A stretch of DNA of 5,040 nt. Origin: Candidatus Aenigmatarchaeota archaeon (GTDB lineage: Archaea; Aenigmatarchaeota; Aenigmatarchaeia; PWEA01). The position numbers were made by a program, and so were the translations under genes. The number at the start of each line of letters is the position of its first letter. Positions within the stretch are counted from its first letter, which is position 1. Positions 1 through 5,040 of the stretch are shown piece by piece. The DNA is taken from NCBI GenBank assembly GCA_003550625.1, contig PUKU01000040.1:1-5040 (forward strand), in the 5' to 3' direction. The notes under the pieces are model-generated. The model was not told the origin of the DNA. It did no database searches and saw only the letters and a program-made list of their open reading frames with translations.

Positions 1-93
1 AGAGAACATCTAGCCCAAAAACATGGATTGGATCAAATGGTGGTAGAAAAACCCGATTATGATCTCGAAGTACGTCTCCCTTTCCATCGATGA
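1..93 (+). CDS. C-terminal end of a truncated PF01637/DUF234-type ATPase paralogue (partial, runs off window start)
   Basis: The frame is open from base 1 to a TGA at 91-93 and gives 30 residues. They match residues 321-350 of the ATPase encoded at 1931-3154, sharing REHLAQKHGLDQ and then VEKPDYD. The first 36 bases are identical to 2891-2926, and similarity stays high to about base 78. The reading then switches to an unrelated short end (PFHR) and stops. The intact paralogue continues for 57 residues, including the E-V-K-W-K part of a presumed PD-(D/E)XK-like active site, so this copy lacks that half of the DUF234 region. What I see is homology and an early stop. Whether the upstream part is intact, and whether the gene is functional or a pseudogene, cannot be told because the rest lies outside the window. 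Confidence 0.8.
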   Translation, partial: REHLAQKHGLDQMVVEKPDYDLEVRLPFHR

Positions 94-133
94 ACATAAC
101 GGGATCCTCAAAACAAGATGAAAACCACTGTAA

Positions 134-213
134 CCGTTACACAATAAATCACATTTTTCTATGTATCCGTTACACAATTAACTCCTCTTTTCTATGTAGG
201 CGTTACATAACCT
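134..213. repeat. Degenerate 33-bp direct repeats, block 1
   Basis: Unit 134-166 and unit 167-199 are adjacent 33-mers that agree at 26 of 33 positions. Both start CCGTTACACAAT and end TTTTCTATGTA. A third, decayed unit begins at 200 with GCGTTACATAA. The CGTTAC core recurs at exactly 33-base steps, with its G at 136, 169 and 202. The first core lies in a perfect inverted repeat GTAAC-C-GTTAC (130-140). Thirty-three bases is close to three helical turns, so the cores would lie on nearly the same DNA face, which suits a protein-binding array. The function is inferred, not shown. Confidence 0.7.
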
Positions 214-358
214 ACATAATAGAAAAACAGCACCTGATCAGATCCTGCAGGATACCCTCAATAGAAGACCACGAAGAGAAACTCTCACCCTACGTTTTTC
301 TGTCTTTGTGTTTGATACAGTTGAAACTTAATGAGTTCAACAAACCACAAAAACAACA

Positions 359-424
359 ATTGTTCTGATGTATCGTAACAATAACAACTTGATTGTTCTG
401 TTCTATCGTAACATTTATCAATCA
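359..424. repeat. Degenerate 33-bp direct repeats, block 2, at the promoter of the DUF4143 ATPase
   Basis: Two adjacent 33-mers (359-391 and 392-424) agree at 24 of 33 positions. Both start ATTGTTCTG and carry TATCGTAACA. The core is related to that of block 1: both have a CTATGTAT or CTGATGTAT stretch followed by CG(T)TAACA or CGTTACA, with the same 33-base period. The block ends 20 bases before the preferred ATG at 444 of the ATPase, so it covers the place where a promoter for a leaderless transcript should lie. Autoregulatory operator sites are the simplest reading, but this is inference. Confidence 0.65.
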
Positions 425-443
425 CCGCATTGATATTATAAAT

Positions 444-1724
444 ATGATCGAAGCACTTTCAGAGTGGAATCCATGGTGGTCCAGTGGTAAGATCGACCAG
501 GAACTTTTGGGTAAGGAAAGAGACCTCACAAAAAGAGCTGACGAACTGCTATCTTATAAAGAGATAAAAACGATAGTAGGGATGAGACGTAGTGGAAAAT
601 CAACTTTACTATACCAGTTCATAGAACACCTTTTAAAAGAAGATGAAGACCCAAAACGCATACTCTTCGTCAATTTCGAAGATCCTATCCTATCTAAATC
701 AACTTTTGAAGAGATATTCAATTCTTATCAAGAACACATCAATCCAGATGAGAAACCTTACATATTTCTAGACGAAGTTCATAGATGTGAAGAATGGGTC
801 CTTTTCCTAAGAAAATTATACGACCTTAAAAAAGCAGAACAGATATTCATCACTGATTCATCCTCGAAGATAATAAAAAAGGATTACGCTAGTGTCCTGA
901 CAGGTCGAAATATAACTATCCTAGTTCACCCTCTTTCATTCAAAGAATATCTCGATTGGATAGATGCAACTTGCTCACCGCCTTACTCAAGAGAAGATAA
1001 GAACCAGATCAAAAATTCACTGAAGACGTATCTACACTGGGGAGGATTACCCGAAGTCGTTCTAAAAGAATCAGATATGCAGAAGAAGACCCTCTTGAAC
1101 AACTATCTCAGTGATATAGTACACAAAGATATCGTAGAAAGATACAACACCAATTACAAAAAGATCAAAAATTTAGTGGACTATCTTGTATCTAATACAG
1201 GGTTCCTTTTCAGCCCCAGAAAATATTCAAGGACCTACGGTCTATCCCTCGATTCTGTGAATAACTACATCGGACATCTAGAAGACGTGTTCCTTTTCGA
1301 TCTTATACCGAAATTCGATTACTCTTTAAGAAAACAGCAGATAAGCTCGAAGAAAACGTATATTATGGATGTTGGTTACTTCGGAACCACTGGATTTCAC
1401 GTGAGTGAGAACAAGGGCCAGGTGTATGAAAATGCGGTTTTCTTACATCTCTTTGAAAGGAATCGAGAGATATACTATTGGAAAAACGGTGGAGAATGTG
1501 ATTTCATCATAAAGGATGGTATCGAAGTGACAAGAGCCATCCAGGTTTGCTGTGATATCTCGTCGAGAACCGAAGAAAGAGAGATAGACGGTCTTTTAGA
1601 TGCATTGAAAGAATTTGAACTCGAAAAAGGTACTATAATCACATCTGAAAAAGAAGGGGAAGAAACCATCGATGGTAAAAAGATCAGGTATATACCTTTG
1701 TGGAGATTCTTGTTAGAAGATTAG
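444..1724 (+). CDS. AAA_14/DUF4143-type ATPase
   Basis: This 426-residue protein has the layout of the ATP-binding AAA_14 (PF13173) plus DUF4143 (PF13635) family, at about its usual length. Residues 40-145 form the P-loop domain: Walker A GMRRSGKST at 46-54, Walker B YIFLDE at 106-111, and a sensor-like ITDSSS at 136-141 where relatives usually have TGSS. LTGR (152-155) and HPLSFKEYL (162-170) are hallmark family motifs, followed by HWGGLPEVV (198-206). A helical and winged-helix-like middle is followed by a DUF4143 end with a PD-(D/E)XK-like pattern: E329, ECDFI (351-355), AIQVC (365-369), then EERE (377-380). No transmembrane segment is seen. An in-frame TTG at 393 would add 17 residues, but it lies inside a 33-bp repeat and has no SD. 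ATG 444 fits the usual N-terminus better. ATP binding is secure by motif. The cellular role of the family is unclear, and defence or mobile-element roles are only suggested. Confidence 0.92.
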   Translation: MIEALSEWNPWWSSGKIDQELLGKERDLTKRADELLSYKEIKTIVGMRRSGKSTLLYQFIEHLLKEDEDPKRILFVNFEDPILSKSTFEEIFNSYQEHINPDEKPYIFLDEVHRCEEWVLFLRKLYDLKKAEQIFITDSSSKIIKKDYASVLTGRNITILVHPLSFKEYLDWIDATCSPPYSREDKNQIKNSLKTYLHWGGLPEVVLKESDMQKKTLLNNYLSDIVHKDIVERYNTNYKKIKNLVDYLVSNTGFLFSPRKYSRTYGLSLDSVNNYIGHLEDVFLFDLIPKFDYSLRKQQISSKKTYIMDVGYFGTTGFHVSENKGQVYENAVFLHLFERNREIYYWKNGGECDFIIKDGIEVTRAIQVCCDISSRTEEREIDGLLDALKEFELEKGTIITSEKEGEETIDGKKIRYIPLWRFLLED

Positions 1725-1900
1725 GTCTTTCCACTATATCGCCTCAAAAGATCTTTCAAGGACGAATCCTCCAGAGAAGACCTGACCTGCATCGACTTGA
1801 AGAAGATGACATGGGATTAAGACAAAATAACGAGGAAAATTTCGTATATATCTCTTAAATAAGGCTGTTTTATCGATCTTGCACGGGGATAACTCAAAAA
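1725..1900. other. Gap between the two ATPase genes
   Basis: I see no gene here. After the TAG at 1722-1724 the same frame stays open for 31 codons to a TAA at 1818-1820. Its peptide (VFPLYRLKRSFKDESS and on) matches nothing I recognise. The ATPase already ends where its family normally ends, so this is taken as chance or an unrecognised relic. The stretch 1841-1875 is rich in T and A, and 3'-end formation of the upstream gene could lie there, but no stem-loop is clear. Confidence 0.4.
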
Positions 1901-1910
1901 CTATATAAAA
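1895..1910 (+). promoter_or_regulatory. Archaeal TATA box with BRE, leaderless promoter of the DUF234-type ATPase
   Basis: CTATATAAAA (1901-1910) preceded by the A-rich CAAAAA is a good match to an archaeal TATA/BRE promoter. In archaea transcription starts about 25 bases after the TATA centre, which here falls at or beside the ATG at 1931. No SD-like sequence lies between the box and the start, so a leaderless mRNA is the natural reading. Confidence 0.7.
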
Positions 1911-1942
1911 CAATAATCACTATTATACTAATGATGATTATT
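1910..1942. promoter_or_regulatory. Candidate operator: box A upstream of the DUF234-type ATPase
   Basis: ACAATAATCACTATTATACT (1910-1929) lies between the TATA box and the start codon. It matches a box just after the gene (3154-3173) at 17 of 20 positions. AATAATCA (1912-1919) also has a perfect inverted partner TGATTATT at 1935-1942, inside the first codons of the gene. A protein bound here would block transcription start, so autoregulation is plausible but not shown. Confidence 0.5.
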
Positions 1943-3154
1943 CAAAGACCGGAACTCACCGAACAGATCGAAGATATGAATAAATGGACCATGGTATACG
2001 GTAGGAGAAAGACTGGTAAAACATTCCTTCTAAGAGAGTTCATACAAACCGATGAGTACTTCTTCGTAAAGAGAGACCGTACTATTTTCTCGGAAAAAGA
2101 CAACCGGATGAAGAATATGACTTACGATACTTTTGAGGAGATACTTCAGAGAGAATTAGCCAACGGAAAGACTCTAGTCGTGGACGAGTTTCACCGTTTA
2201 GGAGATGATTTTTTCGATCTGCTCCACAGCATGAGAAAAGATGGGAGACTTATACTGGTATCTTCCACATTATCCCTATCAAAAAAGATGATAGGGAAAA
2301 GATCCCCTCTTATGGGCCTTTTTGCAGAAGTCCCAGTTCCTATTATAAGTCTAAAAAACACTTCGGATACTATAAAAGATATTAAAGATTCAAAAAAAGA
2401 GCTCATGGAACTATCTATGATACTCAGAGAACCCATAACCATAGATTACGTGGATAAAAGAAAAAGTGCAAGGAATATACTAACTGATATCCTTATAGGC
2501 TCTTTAAAAACGATCCCAGCTCTTGTAGGGGAGATATTTAGGGAAGAAAATAGGCAGCTGTCATCGATATATGAAGGTATACTCAGGGCGATATCAGCAG
2601 GAAAAACAGGTTCCGGACAGATCGCTGATCACATGTTTTCACATAATATGATAAGTAAAAATGATCCCAGTCTTGTACAGCAGTATCTTGTCAACATGGT
2701 TGAATTTGGAGTTTTGAAAAAAATTAAGATATTCAATAAGAACAGGTATAAGTACACTCATTCCTCAGCATTGACTCATCTTTATTATTATGCAGATGAG
2801 CACTATAACATATCTGAAAGGAACCCTACACGAAGGGAGATCCAACGTATAGCTGATGACGTGATCCCACATCTGATCGAAAGCACCATGAGAGAACATC
2901 TAGCCCAAAAACATGGATTGGATCAATCTGTTGTAGAAAAACCAGATTATGATATCGACGTGTGTCTCCTTAGATTCAAAAAACCGGAGATCATAGGTGA
3001 GGTAAAATGGAAAGATAAAGTGAGCAGGAAAGATGTGAATAGGGCAGAAGAAGTACTTTCACGATTCGATGCTGAAAAACGATTTTTATTCGTTCCAGAT
3101 AAAAGTGAAGTGAGTTCAGATAGATTAGATGTGATAGATGTCAACGATATATAA
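1931..3154 (+). CDS. Archaeal ATPase, PF01637/DUF234 type
   Basis: The 407-residue protein has the architecture of archaeal ATPases of the PF01637 (ATPase_2) plus DUF234 (PF03008) group. The N-terminal P-loop NTPase has Walker A GRRKTGKT (24-31), Walker B TLVVDEFHR (81-89) with D85/E86, and a sensor-1-like VSST (110-113). Residues 208-275 form a winged-helix-like region (SSIYEGILRAISAGKTGSGQIA, then a hydrophobic YLVNMVEFGVLKKI). The C-terminal DUF234 part has a PD-(D/E)XK-like pattern: DYDIDV (339-344) then EIIGEVKWK (353-361), giving D, E and K candidates D343, E357 and K359. The protein looks soluble. The start has two adjacent ATGs (1931, 1934), and the promoter predicts a leaderless transcript. 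A paralogue truncated in the nuclease-like part sits at 1-93. The true substrate and role of this widespread family are not known. Roles in mobile elements or toxin-like systems are speculation. Confidence 0.93.
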   Translation: MMIIQRPELTEQIEDMNKWTMVYGRRKTGKTFLLREFIQTDEYFFVKRDRTIFSEKDNRMKNMTYDTFEEILQRELANGKTLVVDEFHRLGDDFFDLLHSMRKDGRLILVSSTLSLSKKMIGKRSPLMGLFAEVPVPIISLKNTSDTIKDIKDSKKELMELSMILREPITIDYVDKRKSARNILTDILIGSLKTIPALVGEIFREENRQLSSIYEGILRAISAGKTGSGQIADHMFSHNMISKNDPSLVQQYLVNMVEFGVLKKIKIFNKNRYKYTHSSALTHLYYYADEHYNISERNPTRREIQRIADDVIPHLIESTMREHLAQKHGLDQSVVEKPDYDIDVCLLRFKKPEIIGEVKWKDKVSRKDVNRAEEVLSRFDAEKRFLFVPDKSEVSSDRLDVIDVNDI

Positions 3155-3173
3155 CAATAATCGTGATTATACT
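3154..3173. repeat. Box B, near-copy of the upstream operator-like box, just after the ATPase gene
   Basis: ACAATAATCGTGATTATACT starts on the last base of the TAA stop codon. It differs from box A (1910-1929) at 3 of 20 positions, all in the centre. ATAATC-GT-GATTAT (3157-3170) is a near-perfect palindrome, closer to perfect than box A. As a result the gene is bracketed by direct copies of one palindromic element. It may be a binding site, a 3'-end signal or the scar of an insertion. Confidence 0.55.
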
Positions 3174-3366
3174 TACCCTAATTATTTCGGACCCTTCCAT
3201 TTTCTCCTCTATCGATAAAAAAGTATTAAGTAATCAAGATGAGAGTTGCTCTAGAAAATAACACTATCCACTCAACATCGGAATTCTTGTCCGTAATCAT
3301 CGGATCACAATATTCAAAGAAGGAGGTCGAAGGATCGGTCTTTCCCTACGACGGGTAATCACAACA
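3174..3366. other. Gap between convergent genes
   Basis: This stretch lies between the stop codons of the + strand ATPase and the - strand methyltransferase, so transcripts from both sides should end here. T-rich tracts at 3179-3212 could serve the ATPase transcript. A + strand frame of 39 codons (3239-3358, MRVALENNTIHS and on) has no SD and no recognisable motif. I do not call it a gene. Confidence 0.4.
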
Positions 3367-3996
3367 TCAAACGACCGTCTCACCAACGGCTGCAAAGATG
3401 CTGATCTTAGCGTCCTGGCAGCCGCAGCTTGAACTTGAGCAGCATTCGGTCCCTACACAATCTACGAGAACGTTTTTGAGACCGGCTGAAAGGAGCCATT
3501 TTTTAACATCATCTCTATCAAATCCCATCCACCTATCATTTTGTTCAGTCCTCAAAAATTCATGCTCGTGCTCGTCAAGATCCGTTATGATTAGTTTGCC
3601 ACCGGGTTTCATTATCCTCACCATCTCCTTTATCACACCCTCAGGTTCCTCGACATGATGAAGGAACATGTTAGCAAAAACGTAATCTACTTCACCATCC
3701 AATAATGGTAAACTTTCCGCATCCCCGATTCGATAATCGATGTCGTGGGATCCACTGAATTTTCTTTTCATCTCCGCCAACATCTCCTCGGACTGATCCA
3801 CGGCTATCACCCTGACTCCCCTGTCCACGAGCCCCTCGGTTATGAACCCCGTTCCAGCACCTATATCGGCAGCGAGTCTACCCTTTTCCACCTGGGCCAT
3901 CTCATATGCTCTTTCCCTGACCTCCTCAGAAAAAAATCCCTGCCTCACCTGGTCCCATTCCCCAGCGATCCTCCCAAAATATTCCTTACTGCTCAT
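3367..3996 (-). CDS. Class I SAM-dependent methyltransferase with a C-terminal cysteine cluster
   Basis: The 209-residue protein is a methyltransferase of the type-11/UbiE-like group. Motif I ADIGAGTG (43-50) binds SAM, D67 in AVDQSEEML is the usual ribose-binding acidic residue, GDAESLPL is at 91-98, YVFANMFLHHV at 105-115, and MKPGGKLIITD at 129-139. The C-terminus has five cysteines in CVGTECCSSSSCGCQ (C180, C185, C186, C191, C193). This looks like a metal or metalloid site, and similar tails occur in methyltransferases near ArsR-type regulators. The substrate is therefore perhaps a metalloid such as arsenite, but that is inference, since the cysteine layout is not that of classical ArsM. 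Start choice: GGAAGGTGA (4010-4002 on the - strand) is a good SD five bases before ATG 3996. The longer start, GTG at 4005, falls inside that SD. It converges with the ATPase genes and has its own promoter. Confidence 0.92.
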   Translation of the reverse strand: MSSKEYFGRIAGEWDQVRQGFFSEEVRERAYEMAQVEKGRLAADIGAGTGFITEGLVDRGVRVIAVDQSEEMLAEMKRKFSGSHDIDYRIGDAESLPLLDGEVDYVFANMFLHHVEEPEGVIKEMVRIMKPGGKLIITDLDEHEHEFLRTEQNDRWMGFDRDDVKKWLLSAGLKNVLVDCVGTECCSSSSCGCQDAKISIFAAVGETVV

Positions 3997-4001
3997 GATA
4001 T

Positions 4002-4010
4002 TCACCTTCC
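4002..4010 (-). promoter_or_regulatory. Shine-Dalgarno site that fixes the methyltransferase start
   Basis: GGAAGGTGA on the - strand is close to the archaeal SD GGAGGTGA and sits five bases before the ATG at 3996-3994. It includes the GTG at 4005 that a longest-frame call would use, so that GTG is an unlikely start. Confidence 0.75.
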
Positions 4011-4030
4011 AAAATCTACATCACTGAATA

Positions 4031-4047
4031 AGTATTTTAAGTTTTTT
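4031..4047 (-). promoter_or_regulatory. Likely TATA/BRE promoter of the methyltransferase
   Basis: On the - strand the sequence AAAAAAACTTAAAATACT gives an A-rich BRE followed by the TATA-like CTTAAAATAC. Transcription would begin about 25 bases on, near 4010-4015, leaving a short leader with the SD. Confidence 0.55.
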
Positions 4048-4058
4048 TAATAGAAATT

Positions 4059-4086
4059 TTCAATTGAATATCGGAACCCCGATATT
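4059..4086. promoter_or_regulatory. Overlapping inverted repeats upstream of the methyltransferase promoter
   Basis: TTCAATTGAA (4059-4068) is a perfect 10-bp palindrome. It overlaps by two bases a perfect 8-bp inverted repeat, AATATCGG (4067-4074) and CCGATATT (4079-4086), with a 4-base spacer. They lie just upstream of the TATA/BRE of the methyltransferase, where an activator or repressor could bind. The second could also form a stem-loop at the end of a transcript from the remnant upstream. Confidence 0.5.
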
Positions 4087-4121
4087 AGATATTCTAACAT
4101 ATCTATCCATATATTACTATA

Positions 4122-4355
4122 TCAGAAGAAAACCCAATGGATGATCTCCACATAGATCACATTCAAAACAAATGCTAAAACGAATATCACGAACACGTCT
4201 AAGATGGGTTGTGGTATCTTCTTATGGTGAGGGATCGGGAATAAGAAGGGAACTTTTTCTTTGTACTCGTTGTATCCCTCTGGATGTTCTTTCAATAGAT
4301 ACCACTCCTCAAAATATGCAAGTACTACACCTGCAGAAGGGAACTCTTGCTCGGT
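4122..4355 (-). pseudogene. 5'-truncated remnant of a PEMT/ICMT-like membrane methyltransferase
   Basis: On the - strand a frame is open for 77 codons between a TAG (4358-4356) and a TGA (4124-4122). It reads protein-like: AYFEEWYLLKEHPEGYNEY, then KEKVPFLFPIP, then a hydrophobic C-terminal segment (ILDVFVIFVLAFVLNVIYV). The pattern E-E-x-x-L-L-K ... G-Y-x-x-Y-x-x-x-V-P-x-x-x-P is the C-terminal signature of phospholipid/isoprenylcysteine methyltransferases (PF04191/PF04140), small membrane enzymes that use SAM. There is no ATG, and the membrane helices that should come first are absent upstream in any frame that I checked. I therefore read it as a decayed 3' end and not a working gene. The family match is from memory of the motif and is moderately sure. 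Confidence 0.6.
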
Positions 4356-4358
4356 CTA

Positions 4359-4491
4359 CATCAGAAGTGTCAACATTTAACACACTGCAGTTTCTTTGCT
4401 TTAGAGGAGAATAAGTGAAAGATTGTGAACGAACATCTCATCGTCCTTTTAGACTACAACCGTGGTTCAAAGTTATTTTAAATAGCCGATT
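4359..4491. other. Gap between the nucleotidyltransferase gene and the methyltransferase remnant
   Basis: I see no gene, stem-loop or repeat that I can support. AGAGGAGA (4403-4410) before a GTG at 4415 on the + strand resembles an SD and start, but the frame it opens runs antisense through the nucleotidyltransferase gene. Confidence 0.4.
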
Positions 4492-5040
4492 TCATTCAAT
4501 TTTACAGATCATCTCATCATCTATGATCCTGATCTTACCTTCTTTTTCCATCTTTTGTAAGACACTTCTAATCCATTCTTTATCTTCACTGATCTCTGCA
4601 ACAAGTTCCTTTACCTTTAGATTACCCGATTCTAGAAGTGTAAAAATCCTATATTTTAAAACTTCCTCAGAAGCTAGTTCTTCGAATTCAGAATAATAAG
4701 GCACTTCAAAACCATATCTTTCAACAAATTCATTCAAACCCACGAAAAAATATGAAAGCCAGGCCTTTCTAGTGGAATTATCACTCTGCCATATGATCTC
4801 ATCCTTTATCACATCAAAATCCAACCCGTGAGTATATAGTTCTCTCATATCTTCCCTATCCCTGATTCGAGAAGTTATGCTTTTCAAAATGAATATATCT
4901 TCAGCTGACATCACATGCACATTCAAATTTCCAGAACTAAAAACCGATTTAGCTCTAGACATCATCCCTTTAGAAAGAAGCAATCCGTTTGCTATCTTCT
5001 TTAAAAATAAATCGAACCTAAATCCGTCATCATTTTGTAG
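4492..5040 (-). CDS. Nucleotidyltransferase-like protein with C-terminal winged helix (partial, N-terminus beyond window)
   Basis: The frame is open from the window edge to a TGA at 4494-4492 and gives 182 residues. The TTG at 4983 is only the first possible internal start, since homologous sequence continues upstream of it. RFDLF (8-12 of the visible part) fits the third acidic residue of a minimal nucleotidyltransferase fold. NLNVHVMSAEDIFILKS (38-54) and SRIRDREDM (57-65) are the typical later motifs of DUF6036/AbiEii-like or MNT-like proteins. Residues 125-182 form a winged-helix domain (TLLESGNLKVKELVAEI, then SVLQKMEKEGKIRII). Such proteins often belong to toxin-antitoxin or defence pairs. 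A partner would have to lie outside the window, since none follows the gene here. The GS-x(n)-DxD motif and the start are not visible. Confidence 0.75.
   Translation of the reverse strand, partial: LQNDDGFRFDLFLKKIANGLLLSKGMMSRAKSVFSSGNLNVHVMSAEDIFILKSITSRIRDREDMRELYTHGLDFDVIKDEIIWQSDNSTRKAWLSYFFVGLNEFVERYGFEVPYYSEFEELASEEVLKYRIFTLLESGNLKVKELVAEISEDKEWIRSVLQKMEKEGKIRIIDDEMICKIE

Larger units (their letters stand above)
94..443. other. Intergenic region with 33-bp repeats and palindromes, no convincing gene
   Basis: This 350-base gap separates the truncated ATPase from the DUF4143 ATPase. It holds two blocks of degenerate 33-bp repeats (listed separately), a perfect 12-bp palindrome ATCCTGCAGGAT at 242-253, and an imperfect hairpin with arms GTTGAAACT (320-328) and AGTTCAAC (334-341) around a 5-base loop. 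A + strand frame of 92 codons at 90-368 crosses most of it. Its only order is an 11-residue echo of the 33-bp repeats, it starts inside the stop region of the preceding gene, and its composition is not protein-like, so I do not call it a gene. Confidence 0.6.

Noticed and set aside
90..368. 92-codon + strand frame over the repeat region
   Set aside because: Its order comes from the 33-bp repeats, the composition is not protein-like, and it has no SD or promoter and no recognisable motif.
134..424. Possible CRISPR array
   Set aside because: The units are degenerate and abut one another without spacers of separate origin, and no cas gene is nearby.
393..443. TTG start of the DUF4143 ATPase, 17 residues longer
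   Set aside because: It lies within a 33-bp repeat and has no SD, and the extra residues do not resemble the family's N-terminus. ATG 444 is preferred.
1475..1669. - strand frame inside the DUF4143 ATPase
   Set aside because: It is a Ser/Pro-rich shadow of the real gene, as are the - strand frames at 2191-2442 and 2947-3144.
3239..3358. 39-codon + strand frame between the convergent genes
   Set aside because: No SD, no motif and no known relative. Length alone does not support it.
3398..4050. Several + strand frames opposite the methyltransferase
   Set aside because: They are antisense shadows of a clear methyltransferase and are rich in Ser, His and Pro in the pattern expected from that.
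4172..4414. 80-codon + strand frame with ATG
   Set aside because: It runs antisense through the membrane methyltransferase remnant, which reads far more like protein.
4415..4696. 93-codon + strand frame with a GAGGAG and GTG start
   Set aside because: Most of it is antisense to the nucleotidyltransferase-like gene, whose motifs are convincing. The SD match is likely chance.

Overview
The window looks archaeal, most likely from an A+T-rich euryarchaeote. It carries an archaeal ATPase of the PF01637/DUF234 type. A TATA-like box sits about 25 bases before a start codon that has no ribosome binding site, which is a leaderless layout. Another gene has an SD of the GGAGGTGA type. AGA/AGG and ATA codons are used heavily. 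I cannot fix the lineage further from this sequence.

Bases 1-3154, all on the + strand, hold an ATPase cluster. It opens with the last 30 codons of a gene cut by the window edge (stop at 91-93). This gene is a paralogue of the gene at 1931-3154, but it ends about 60 residues early and so loses the nuclease-like tail. Next comes a 350-base gap with degenerate direct repeats of 33-bp period in two blocks (134-213 and 359-424). The second block runs into the promoter region of the next gene. That gene (444-1724) is an AAA_14/DUF4143 ATPase. After a 206-base gap comes a PF01637/DUF234-type ATPase (1931-3154) with a leaderless promoter. Near-identical palindromic boxes abut its two ends.

Bases 3155-5040 hold genes on the - strand, convergent with the ATPases. 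They are a class I SAM-dependent methyltransferase with a cysteine-rich C-terminus (3367-3996) and inverted repeats upstream of its promoter; a 5'-truncated remnant of a PEMT/ICMT-like membrane methyltransferase (4122-4355), which appears to be unannotated decay; and the C-terminal 182 residues of a nucleotidyltransferase-like protein with a winged-helix tail (4492-5040, running off the window).

Together this reads as an accessory region: duplicated and truncated ATPases, gene remnants, and a nucleotidyltransferase of a kind often found in toxin-antitoxin or defence settings. The two ATPase families are well known but poorly understood. Their pairing, the truncated paralogue, the 33-bp repeats and the flanking boxes are the best candidates for something undescribed. 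No CRISPR array, tRNA, rRNA or complete mobile element is visible.
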